Part shown: one piece after another, positions 8,177 to 15,937 of the stretch
Position numbering within the stretch: the stretch's first letter is position 1
Layout of the letters: each line of letters starts with the position of its first letter
NCBI GenBank assembly: GCA_902525035.1
Contig: CABZFN010000004.1
Location: 78,576 to 142,575, forward strand
Direction: 5' to 3'
DNA length: 64,000 nucleotides
Origin: an uncultured Alphaproteobacteria bacterium
Lineage (GTDB): Bacteria > Pseudomonadota > Alphaproteobacteria > HIMB59 > GCA-002718135
Notes under the pieces: generated by a model
Told to the model about the DNA's origin: nothing
Database searches by the model: none
What the model saw: only the letters and a program-made list of their open reading frames with translations
Position numbers and translations under genes: made by a program

Positions 8177-9406
8177 CTAGAATCTTGATGGAGAATAGGC
8201 AGTAATATCAATATTTGGCACTTGATCCTTTGATAAACTATCAATAATTTTTCCTGTCACAGCTCCTAAGGTCCAGCCAACATGTTGATGTCCAAAGGCA
8301 TAAATAACATTATTATTCTGTTTAGATTTTCCAATAATTGGAAGTGAGTCAGGTAAAGTTGGTCTTCTACCCATCCATGTTGATTTAATATCTCCTAGTT
8401 GAGGTAAAACTTTTCTTGATTGTCTTTCTATCATTTCAAGACGTTTCTTATTTGAAGGTTTTGTTAATCCTGCAATTTCAACAGTTCCTGCAGCTCTGAT
8501 ACCATTATGAATTTGTATTAAATAAAATCCAGATTCAGACCATGCAACCGGTCGATTAATTAATTTTTCATTTGTTTCAAATAAAATATGATATCCTCTT
8601 TCGGTATCAAGTGGAAATTTGTCACCAAGCATATTTGCAATTTGATTAGACCAGGCACCAGCACTTATAATTACTTTATCAAAGTTTATTTTTTTATCTT
8701 CTAAAAATAATTCTATACTGTTTTCATTTTGAAATATATTTTTAACATTTTGCTTTATATAAATACCACCTATTTCTAAAAATTTTTCGAAAATTTTTGT
8801 GCTAATAGCTAAAGGATTTGTTGTGTGTCTGGATCCAGTAAACACTTGACCCGCATAATATACATCAGCAATGTTTGGTTCTAATTCTTTAACCTCATTT
8901 TTAGTTAAATTTCTAACTTTAACTCTATTGTTTTTTCTAATTATATTTGCGTATTCATAATCTTCAAAAGATTTTTTAGTGTCAAATAAATATAAATTTT
9001 CTTCATCACTTATATACTCTTGCACGTCTATATCTTTGAAAATTTCATCATAAGATAGCTGTGAATGCTTTAATAGATTTGTAAGTGAACTAGCAATCTC
9101 ATCAACTTTTTCTTTTTTGCAATTTTTGAGAAAACTTAAAGCCCAAGGTAAATTTTTAAGAATATAAAAAAAATCAACAGCTAAAGGACCGTCTTTTCTC
9201 AATAGCATTTTGGGTATGTCCCATATTAATCCAGGGTAATTTACAGGAACATTTGCATAGTCAGCAAAACTACATGCATGACCAAAACTGGTCATTGTAC
9301 CGGGATCTTCTCTATCTATAAGAGTTACATTAAAGCCAGATTTTTTTAGAAAATAAGCACTACAGATACCTACTATTCCAGCACCAATAACAGCAATGTT
9401 CTTCAC
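8177..9406 (-). CDS. FAD-dependent D-amino-acid dehydrogenase-like oxidoreductase (DadA/DAO family)
   Basis: This enzyme removes an amino or N-methylamino group oxidatively with FAD. The N-terminus has the dinucleotide-binding motif IAVIGAGIVG, and the C-terminus has FGHQHVGWTLGAVTG as in DadA proteins. I place the start at the GTG 9406-9404, just ahead of KNIAVIGAG and 4 bp past the permease stop, giving 409 residues. A longer frame from 9463 would overlap the permease by 53 nt and add a tail the family lacks. Position between an importer and ring-cleavage enzymes suggests an N-methyl amino acid such as N-methylglutamate as substrate, which is an inference. Confidence 0.85.
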   Translation of the reverse strand: MKNIAVIGAGIVGICSAYFLKKSGFNVTLIDREDPGTMTSFGHACSFADYANVPVNYPGLIWDIPKMLLRKDGPLAVDFFYILKNLPWALSFLKNCKKEKVDEIASSLTNLLKHSQLSYDEIFKDIDVQEYISDEENLYLFDTKKSFEDYEYANIIRKNNRVKVRNLTKNEVKELEPNIADVYYAGQVFTGSRHTTNPLAISTKIFEKFLEIGGIYIKQNVKNIFQNENSIELFLEDKKINFDKVIISAGAWSNQIANMLGDKFPLDTERGYHILFETNEKLINRPVAWSESGFYLIQIHNGIRAAGTVEIAGLTKPSNKKRLEMIERQSRKVLPQLGDIKSTWMGRRPTLPDSLPIIGKSKQNNNVIYAFGHQHVGWTLGAVTGKIIDSLSKDQVPNIDITAYSPSRF

Positions 9407-9410
9407 TATT

Positions 9411-10307
9411 CTATCGAGCTTTAATACCTCTGAGTTTTTCAGACCTTCTTCTAAGTAGCTCAACAGTAGTTAATAAAAAGATTGAGAGTAAAACTAAGCA
9501 TGTTGCCATGCATAATATAACGGGACTTATTTCTTGACGTATTCCAGCCCACATTTGTTTAGGAATTGTTAATTGATCAATACTTGCCATAAACATAACT
9601 ATAACTACTTCATCAAAAGATGTAATAAAAGCAAATAAAGCTCCTGATATAATACCTGGTAAAATCAGTGGCATAATAACTTTAAAAAATGTTCTCATTG
9701 GTTTAGCGCCTAAGCTCTGTGCAGCTTTTACCATATTCATATCGAAACCAACTAATGTTGCAGTTACAGTAATTACTACAAAGGGTGTAGCAAGAGCAAC
9801 GTGTGCAAGAATTACACCTGTGAAAGTATAAACAAGACTTATTCTTGCATAGAAGAAGAACATTCCTGCAGCTGTTATAATTAGTGGAACAATCATTGGT
9901 GAAATTAATATTGCCATTATCAAACCTTTATATGGCATATGTGGCCTACTTAAACCTAATGCGGCTAATGTTCCTAAGGCTGTAGCAATAACAGTTGCTA
10001 TAATACCAATATAAAAACTATTTACTGTACCTTTCATCCATTTTGTTGAACAAGGAACAGTAGAAGAAACAACATCAGCACTACAATCACCAATCATATT
10101 TCTATACCATCTAATTGACCATGCTTCTGGATCAGGAGGCCATGCAAGCATTCCTTCAGTAAAAACCATAAATGGAGAAACGCTAAAAGATATTGGAATA
10201 ATTGCAAATAGTGGTGCAATTAAAAAAAAGAAAACTACCGCACAAAAAAATAAGTAAAAATAATAATAGGTTCTTTGTACTGGTGTAGCGTAACTTGGAA
10301 GAGCCAT
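9411..10307 (-). CDS. Polyamine-type ABC transporter permease, PotC-like
   Basis: This is the second membrane subunit of a type-I ABC importer (PotC branch) with 298 residues and six predicted helices. The ATPase-contact motif is visible in the C-terminal half (AAQSLGAKPMRTFFKVIMPL). Between the first two helices lies a periplasmic insert of about 55 residues with two cysteines (GDC and VPCS) that could form a disulfide. It starts 3 nt after the PotB-like gene and ends 4 nt before the FAD dehydrogenase, so transporter and enzyme are co-expressed. The imported compound need not be a polyamine. Confidence 0.9.
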   Translation of the reverse strand: MALPSYATPVQRTYYYFYLFFCAVVFFFLIAPLFAIIPISFSVSPFMVFTEGMLAWPPDPEAWSIRWYRNMIGDCSADVVSSTVPCSTKWMKGTVNSFYIGIIATVIATALGTLAALGLSRPHMPYKGLIMAILISPMIVPLIITAAGMFFFYARISLVYTFTGVILAHVALATPFVVITVTATLVGFDMNMVKAAQSLGAKPMRTFFKVIMPLILPGIISGALFAFITSFDEVVIVMFMASIDQLTIPKQMWAGIRQEISPVILCMATCLVLLSIFLLTTVELLRRRSEKLRGIKAR

Positions 10308-10310
10308 TTT

Positions 10311-11588
10311 TTATCCTAACTTTATGTTGTCTATTCCGACAATTTTATTGTACAGCCAATAGAAGATCAGCATTATACCAAGAAGTATGGCACCAAGAGC
10401 AGCACATAATCCCCAATTAAGTGTAGTTTTTAAATGATAAGCAATCCAACTCCCAATCAATTTACCATCTTTTCCGCCAACTAATTCGGGTGTTATAAAA
10501 TACCCAATAGCAAGTACAAAAACTAATAAACCACCAGCGCTTATACCAGGAATAGTTTGTGGTAAGTAAACTCGCCAAAATGCAGTTGCAGGTTTTGCTC
10601 CTAAATTTTGAGCAGCTCTCATGTGACTTTTTGGAATTACTCTCATTACACTGTACAAAGGTAAAATCATAAATGGTAATAAAATTTGAGTCATCGCAAT
10701 TAAAGTTCCAGTTTCATTATAAACCATTTGTATTCGGCCATCGTCGCTTATGATACCTAACCAAACTAAAATACCATTTATAACTCCATTTTGTTGAAGC
10801 ATTACAATCCATGCTGTTGTTCTTACAAGTAGAGAAGTCCAAAATGGAAGCAATACAAAAATCATTAAAAGGTTACTGTATCTAAGGGGTAAGTTAGCTA
10901 ATAAATGAGCAACAGGAAAGCCAAGAATTAAACAAAAAATTGTAACATATATACTCACCTTAAATGTTCTAAGCCAAGTATTCATATACATTCTTCTTTT
11001 CTCATCTTGCATAGCAACATCCCCATTTTCATCAAATGTTCTATCAATGGCGTTCCAATAGTAAATTGAAGATCTATCATTCACCATTTGATTAAATGAG
11101 TACCAGTAAGTTGGATCTGCCCAGAGCTTATTTATTTTAATAAATGTATCTTTATACGAAACTGGTTCTTCACCCTTTTTAACAATTTTTTTAATTTCTC
11201 TCGTAGTTTTTTTTATTAAACTTTTCCAACCAGATTTAGCGTAATTCATTCTCGTTAAGGCTTTACCTATTTGTCTCTTATCTCCATTGGCTAATTCAAA
11301 AAAAAGGCTTTTATATACTTCTTCAGGTGGTAGTTCGTCGGCTCCTTTATCCCAATTTTTGTATTCATCAAAAGTATTAGGAAAAACTGAATTAATTTGG
11401 CTATCGTCAACACTCCTTAGAAGCATATCTCCAATTGGCATTACAAAAGTGACGAAAATAAAAAGTAGTAAAGGAAAAACGAGAAGAAAAGCACGTAGTT
11501 TATTTCTTCTTTCAGCTTTACGAAGACTTTGTTTAAGTGGAATTCCGTCAGTAGTTAACAATTCAGCTGTAGAAATAGTAACCTCCAA
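10311..11588 (-). CDS. Polyamine-type ABC transporter permease, PotB-like, with large periplasmic insert
   Basis: This is the first membrane subunit of the importer, with the contact loop AAQNLGAKPATAFWRVYLPQ near residue 330. At up to 425 residues it is much longer than PotB (about 285). The extra length is a charged, lysine-rich segment between helix 1 (about 32-52) and helix 2 (about 207-230) that faces the periplasm. No ATG lies before residue 50. The outermost in-frame codon, TTG 11588, itself lies in the Shine-Dalgarno TTGGAGGT, so translation more likely begins at ATT 11576-11574, 5 nt after GGAGG. A terminator-like hairpin precedes the gene. Confidence 0.87.
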   Translation of the reverse strand: MEVTISTAELLTTDGIPLKQSLRKAERRNKLRAFLLVFPLLLFIFVTFVMPIGDMLLRSVDDSQINSVFPNTFDEYKNWDKGADELPPEEVYKSLFFELANGDKRQIGKALTRMNYAKSGWKSLIKKTTREIKKIVKKGEEPVSYKDTFIKINKLWADPTYWYSFNQMVNDRSSIYYWNAIDRTFDENGDVAMQDEKRRMYMNTWLRTFKVSIYVTIFCLILGFPVAHLLANLPLRYSNLLMIFVLLPFWTSLLVRTTAWIVMLQQNGVINGILVWLGIISDDGRIQMVYNETGTLIAMTQILLPFMILPLYSVMRVIPKSHMRAAQNLGAKPATAFWRVYLPQTIPGISAGGLLVFVLAIGYFITPELVGGKDGKLIGSWIAYHLKTTLNWGLCAALGAILLGIMLIFYWLYNKIVGIDNIKLG

Positions 11589-11592
11589 ATAA

Positions 11593-11616
11593 AAAGGCGA
11601 GATAATTCTCGCCTTT
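11593..11616 (-). terminator. Hairpin with U-tract between binding-protein and permease genes
   Basis: A perfect 10 bp inverted repeat (AAAGGCGAGA / TCTCGCCTTT) with a 4 nt TAAT loop is followed on the minus strand by a run of T. This is a classical intrinsic terminator. Because the permease genes follow at once, it probably works as a partial terminator that keeps binding-protein transcripts more abundant than permease transcripts. Confidence 0.85.
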
Positions 11617-11647
11617 AGATTAAATTACAAAGTTTAATTTATCAAGG

Positions 11648-12751
11648 TTAGTTAGCCATCCACGCAGCATAACGTTCATTAATTTCTGCACCATAATCTG
11701 ACCACCATTGTGGATCACTCACGATTGAAACTTTTAAACGATCTGGCGTATTAGGCATATGAGGCATAATATCAACGCCACCTGGACCCCAAGGTTCATT
11801 ATTTTGAATGATTGGAATACCAGATGCTCTCATTGGTCCATATGTAATATATTTGGCTTGTTCAGCTTGTGCTTCTGGAGTTGAAGCGTGCATCATAAAA
11901 TCAAGAGCTGCATCTCTATTAGGAGCTCCAGCAGTTAGACAAAGATACTCTTGGTCTAGAACCTGACCTTCCCAAATATACTCAAAGTTTTCACCTTCAG
12001 CTAAGTTAGCTGCACCAACACGACCATTGTAAGCAACTGCCATTACAACTTCACCACTTTTTACTAATTCAAGAGGTTGTGAACCAGCTGACCAGAATAC
12101 TACATCATCTTTAATTCTGTCCATAACTTCAAATGCTCTATCAATAGCACCTGTTTGGTTAGCTAAAACTGTTGGTACTGCAGTTGGTTTTACACCATCT
12201 GCTACCATAGCTTTTTCTATAATACCTGTTGCCCAAGTATGAATACCTCTTTTACCAGGAAATTTTTCCGTATCAAAGAAATCGGCCATACTGTCTGGCT
12301 TTTCACCAGGAAACGCATCTGGGTCATAGAATACTACATAAGTCCAGAAAATTTGTGGTACACAACAGTCCCAACCAGAGTGGTATTCAAGACCGTTATT
12401 TTCCATATCTTCTGCAATTGACTCACCATTTGGTCCTGGCACACCCATTGAAGCGATTTCGCTTGAAATATCTTCAAATAGTCCCTCATCACATCCAGTG
12501 ATTGCATCAGATGGTAAAACATCAACTAAATCCCAAGTAACACTTCCACTTTCTACTTGAGCTCTTACTTCACCTAAACCTCCATTGTAGTTTTCAAACA
12601 CAATTGAGCCAGGATCAGAATATGTATCTGCATAAGCTTTTTGTTGACTTTCTGTATAAGCACCACCCCATGAAGCAACAGTTACAGCATTAGCCGCAAA
12701 AGGCGCAAAAATGATGGATGCGAATAAGAAGGCTTTTGTAAATTTAGACAT
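11648..12751 (-). CDS. Extracellular solute-binding protein, PotD-like
   Basis: This periplasmic receptor of the ABC importer has 367 residues from the ATG at 12751, which is preceded by AGGAGG with good spacing; a longer frame upstream lacks a ribosome site. A Sec signal peptide is clear: SKFTKAF, a hydrophobic core, then cleavage after ANA before VTVASWGG. The opening VTVASWGGAYTESQQKAY and late YITYGPMRAS are typical of spermidine/putrescine-type binding proteins. In marine bacteria this family takes up many nitrogen compounds, so the ligand is open. The hairpin 31 nt after the stop probably raises its expression over the permeases. Confidence 0.92.
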   Translation of the reverse strand: MSKFTKAFLFASIIFAPFAANAVTVASWGGAYTESQQKAYADTYSDPGSIVFENYNGGLGEVRAQVESGSVTWDLVDVLPSDAITGCDEGLFEDISSEIASMGVPGPNGESIAEDMENNGLEYHSGWDCCVPQIFWTYVVFYDPDAFPGEKPDSMADFFDTEKFPGKRGIHTWATGIIEKAMVADGVKPTAVPTVLANQTGAIDRAFEVMDRIKDDVVFWSAGSQPLELVKSGEVVMAVAYNGRVGAANLAEGENFEYIWEGQVLDQEYLCLTAGAPNRDAALDFMMHASTPEAQAEQAKYITYGPMRASGIPIIQNNEPWGPGGVDIMPHMPNTPDRLKVSIVSDPQWWSDYGAEINERYAAWMAN

Positions 12752-12881
12752 ATATATCCTCCTATTTTTATTAATTAATCTTAAGATTATGTCCGTAATG
12801 AATAAGTAATAACATGTAGCTAAATTAAAAAAAAGGCTTAAAAATAAAAAAAAAGGGCTAAATATATGGATATTATCAAAT
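12752..12881 (-). promoter_or_regulatory. Gap between ATPase and binding-protein genes
   Basis: This 130 bp gap is the longest in the window. Its ATPase-proximal part has two T-runs on the minus strand (opposite 12827-12834 and 12841-12854) after AGCC/AGCCC. The far part holds AGGAGG for the binding-protein start. It may combine a weak terminator with a promoter for the binding-protein gene. No clear -35/-10 pair was settled on. Confidence 0.35.
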
Positions 12882-12899
12882 CTAAATGTCGAGAGCCCT
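12854..12899 (-). terminator. Possible weak terminator after the ABC ATPase gene
   Basis: AGGGCT inside the last codons of the ATPase gene can pair with AGCCCT just before a run of eight T on the minus strand. The stem is only 6 bp and the loop is 34 nt, so termination would be weak and the call is tentative. Confidence 0.3.
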
Positions 12900-13970
12900 A
12901 ACATCATCAGGATTCCAGCTTAAATTTAATAAGTCTCCCTCTTTATGACTAAAACTTCCTTCATTTGGAACTTTCACAATAAATTCATCATTTCCACAAA
13001 CGTTTAATCTTGCTCTTATATGATCGCCTAAATATATTAATTCTTGAATCTTACCTTCAAAATTATTTGATTCTGGATTTGTACTGTCAATAGTAACTCT
13101 TTCTGGTCTTATTGAAAGTTGAGTTTTGTCACCTTTTTCATTTACATTTATTTTTAATGCTTTTACTTTTCCAAAACCATTATCAAGTTCAACTGTACAT
13201 GTATCTCCATTAACATCTGTTACCACTCCGTTAAGAGTATTATTTTCTCCAATAAATTTGGCAACAAATGAATTCTCAGGTTTTTCATATAAAATATCTG
13301 GTGTCGATAATTGTTGAACAACTCCGTCATTAAATACAGCTATTCTGTTTGACATTGTTAGCGCTTCGCTTTGATCGTGTGTAACATATACAACTGTTAT
13401 TCCTATCCTATCGTGAATATGCTTAATTTCATATTGCATTTGTTCTCTTAAATTTTTATCAAGGGCACCTAGAGGTTCATCCATTAATACCAAACGTGGT
13501 TCAAAGACAAGTGCTCTAGCTAAAGCAACTCTTTGCTGTTGACCTCCAGATAATTGTGCTGGAAATCTGGTACCAAAATTACCAAGCTCAACCATATCAA
13601 GTGCCTTCTGTACTTTTTCTTTTGTCTCGGGTTTTGATATTTTTCTCACTTCCAAAGGAAAGGATAAATTTTCTTCAACTGTCATATGAGGAAATAAAGC
13701 ATAATTTTGAAATACCATTCCAATTTCTCTTTCATAAGGAGGTATTTTACTTATTGGTTTATTATCTAAAAATATTTCACCATTTGTAGGTGTTTCAAAT
13801 CCAGCTAACATCATCAAAGTTGTTGTTTTACCTGATCCAGATGGACCCAACATTGTTACAAATTCACCTTTAGCAATATCTAAATTTAGATTTTTTACTA
13901 CTAGTACTTCACCATCATAACTTTTATCTATCTTTTCAAATTTTACGAAACTTTGAGATGGATTATTCAT
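12882..13970 (-). CDS. Polyamine-type ABC transporter ATP-binding protein, PotA-like
   Basis: This is the ATPase that drives the importer from the cytoplasmic face. It has 362 residues from ATG 13970, giving MNNPSQSF. Visible are Walker A (GPSGSGKTT, near 45), the Q-loop (VFQNYALFPH), the signature LSGGQQQR, Walker B (LVLMDEP) and the H-loop (VTHDQSEA), followed by a C-terminal TOBE domain (RPERVTI). The frame extends to 14021, but that would add residues foreign to the family and run into the divergent exporter gene. It is the first gene of the transporter-catabolic operon. Confidence 0.93.
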   Translation of the reverse strand: MNNPSQSFVKFEKIDKSYDGEVLVVKNLNLDIAKGEFVTMLGPSGSGKTTTLMMLAGFETPTNGEIFLDNKPISKIPPYEREIGMVFQNYALFPHMTVEENLSFPLEVRKISKPETKEKVQKALDMVELGNFGTRFPAQLSGGQQQRVALARALVFEPRLVLMDEPLGALDKNLREQMQYEIKHIHDRIGITVVYVTHDQSEALTMSNRIAVFNDGVVQQLSTPDILYEKPENSFVAKFIGENNTLNGVVTDVNGDTCTVELDNGFGKVKALKINVNEKGDKTQLSIRPERVTIDSTNPESNNFEGKIQELIYLGDHIRARLNVCGNDEFIVKVPNEGSFSHKEGDLLNLSWNPDDVRALDI

Positions 13971-14036
13971 ATTATATGTTTGTAATGATGCTTGAATAAC
14001 TGGGCGAAACCAAATAGTCAAAAGTTAATTTTAAAA
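13971..14036. promoter_or_regulatory. Divergent promoter region, ABC ATPase / EamA exporter
   Basis: This 66 bp divergent spacer should drive the whole minus-strand operon to 4044 and the plus-strand exporter. No clear operator or ribosome site is visible. If the exporter begins at TTG 13992 the gap shrinks to 21 bp. Confidence 0.35.
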
Positions 14037-14900
14037 ATGTTCATATTTGGTGTTATTTTTGCTTTAATTGCCGGAATTTTATTTGGCTTAATTGGGCCTA
14101 CTACTAAAATAGCTTATAATGCAGGTGCATCAGTAGGTTTAGCTATTTTTTTACGTTATGCAGTTGCTTCAATTATAATATTACCTTTTATACCTTATCA
14201 AAAAAATCTTCTTAGTAATTTTAAAAAAAATATAAATTTATTTTTATTGATTTCAGTTGGTTCAATATTTTTAACCCTAGGATTATTAACTTCAGTTATA
14301 TTTATCGAGGTAAGTCTTACTATCCTTATATTTTGTCTTTATCCAATATATGTACTTTTATATTCAATTATTATTGATAAGGAAAAAATTTATTTGACTG
14401 TAAAAATTCTTTTCTTTTTAACATTTTTGGGAATTATTTTAGTTTTAGGACCATCTTTAAAAGTAATAAATTTTGTAGGTATTTTTTTAGCTTTTCTTGC
14501 TTCTCTTGGAGCTACAAGCATGATTGTAACAAATCAAAAAATGTCATTAAAGGGTATATCACCTATACCAATAAATATATTTATAAATGTTTTTAATACT
14601 ATTTTCTTTTTTGTAATATTAAAAATATTTTTTTCTTTAAATTTTAATTTTGATATCGGCATTTATCTTTTAATTTTAATTCCTTCAATTTGTTATAGTT
14701 TGGCACTGTTATCACAATTAATTGCTATTCCAAAAATTGGTCAATCATATACAGCTTTATTTTTATACTTAGAACCCGTGGTGGGTGTACTTGGTGCTGT
14801 TTTTTTATTAAAGGAAAATTTAGAAACTTATCAAATAATTGGCGCTTCTATTGTAATATTAAGTTTATTATCTGCTTCTTTTATTAGTAGTAGAAATTAA
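14037..14900 (+). CDS. EamA/DMT-superfamily transporter
   Basis: This inner-membrane drug/metabolite transporter has two EamA repeats and ten predicted helices over about 287 residues. Typical features are GILFGLIGPTTKIAY at the start of repeat 1 and YLEPVVGVLGAVFLLKENL in repeat 2. I take ATG 14037 as the start. An in-frame TTG at 13992 would add 15 residues and cannot be excluded. Such proteins export, or sometimes import, amino acids and other metabolites, and the substrate is unknown. Its TAA overlaps the TAA of the convergent dipeptidase within TTAA. Confidence 0.85.
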   Translation: MFIFGVIFALIAGILFGLIGPTTKIAYNAGASVGLAIFLRYAVASIIILPFIPYQKNLLSNFKKNINLFLLISVGSIFLTLGLLTSVIFIEVSLTILIFCLYPIYVLLYSIIIDKEKIYLTVKILFFLTFLGIILVLGPSLKVINFVGIFLAFLASLGATSMIVTNQKMSLKGISPIPINIFINVFNTIFFFVILKIFFSLNFNFDIGIYLLILIPSICYSLALLSQLIAIPKIGQSYTALFLYLEPVVGVLGAVFLLKENLETYQIIGASIVILSLLSASFISSRN

Positions 14901-15883
14901 AATTGATTTTTCATAAAGTTAAACCAATTCTGCCCAATAATTTTTGTGGAAACTTTTTCTGGAATATTATTTTCACACATTAAATTAAATAAATTATTTA
15001 AGTCACTTGGTTGTGTATACCAACTAGGTAACTTTGGCCATTTAGGGTTTTTATCTTTAGATTCACCATAGTCAATATCTTTGGTCCACTTACCATTTCT
15101 CATCCACATAACTACATCGTCAGACCAATTTAAACAAAGATCAGACCCTATCCCAATATTATCTTCACCAATTAAGTTTACTAACTCATTAATCATTTCA
15201 CAAAAATCTTCTATGGTGCAATCACCCAAATTTTTAAGATGGTAAGGATATAAACTTAAACCAATAAAACCATTTTTTTTAACAAGTTTTTTTAAAATAT
15301 CTGTATCAATGTTTCTTTTCGATTTGTGAAAGAAGCTTGGATTAGCATGAGAAATTGCGACAGGCTTATTTGAAACTTCAATAGCATCAAGACAAGTTTG
15401 CTTACCTGCATGACTCAAGTCTACAATCATTCCAAGACGATTCATTTCTTCAATAACAGCTTTTCCAAATCGTGACACACCTGAATCTTTAGGCTCAAAG
15501 CATCCTCCGGCAAGTGGTGTCTGATTATTATAGGTGAGTTGCATAAATCTCACACCTGCTTCAAAAAATTTTTCAATCAAAAATATATCATTAGCAATGG
15601 GGGCAGAATTTTGAAAACCAAAAATAATCGCTACTTTATTATTTTGTTTAGCATTTATAATATCATCTGTAGATTTTGCGTGAGCAATAATATCATGGTG
15701 CTCTTTGAAAAGACGGTGCCAAAAATTAATTTTTTCAAATGACTCTTCAGTATTTTCCCAATAGACTAATGTCACATGGATAGCAGACAATCCTGCTTGG
15801 TGGGCATTTTCAAATAATTCCCTATTCCAATTACAATACTCGAGACCATCAATTAAAAGTATATCTTCACTTATTTTTGACAT
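14897..15883 (-). CDS. M19 renal-dipeptidase family protein with incomplete metal site
   Basis: This 328-residue protein follows the membrane-dipeptidase TIM barrel: MIVDLSHAG and PVAISHANPS carry the two conserved histidines and IGIGSDL the conserved aspartate. The N-terminal HxD pair (usually DGHND) is replaced by DGLEY, and the bridging glutamate region reads GFQNSAP. So the first metal site is missing and the bridging residue is Gln. It probably has no normal dipeptidase activity and may have another hydrolase role. There is no signal peptide, unlike some family members. It is transcribed away from the unknown pair at 15938 and converges on the exporter. Confidence 0.82.
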   Translation of the reverse strand: MSKISEDILLIDGLEYCNWNRELFENAHQAGLSAIHVTLVYWENTEESFEKINFWHRLFKEHHDIIAHAKSTDDIINAKQNNKVAIIFGFQNSAPIANDIFLIEKFFEAGVRFMQLTYNNQTPLAGGCFEPKDSGVSRFGKAVIEEMNRLGMIVDLSHAGKQTCLDAIEVSNKPVAISHANPSFFHKSKRNIDTDILKKLVKKNGFIGLSLYPYHLKNLGDCTIEDFCEMINELVNLIGEDNIGIGSDLCLNWSDDVVMWMRNGKWTKDIDYGESKDKNPKWPKLPSWYTQPSDLNNLFNLMCENNIPEKVSTKIIGQNWFNFMKNQF

Positions 15884-15937
15884 AGATTAATACTTCTATT
15901 AATGAAAAAACCAAAATTAACTATAAATATTTAATAA
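15884..15937. promoter_or_regulatory. Divergent promoter region, M19 protein / unknown pair
   Basis: This 54 bp AT-rich spacer lies between divergent starts. Promoters for both are expected here, but no specific element or ribosome site could be assigned. Confidence 0.3.

Noticed and set aside
8062..8244. 60-codon minus-strand frame in the gap after the FAD dehydrogenase
   Set aside because: It overlaps the dehydrogenase end, has no family features, and its residue composition is unlike neighbouring genes. The gap is better seen as regulatory.
13971..14021. Longer N-terminus of the ABC ATPase starting at 14021
   Set aside because: It adds residues absent from PotA proteins and would enter the divergent exporter's control region.
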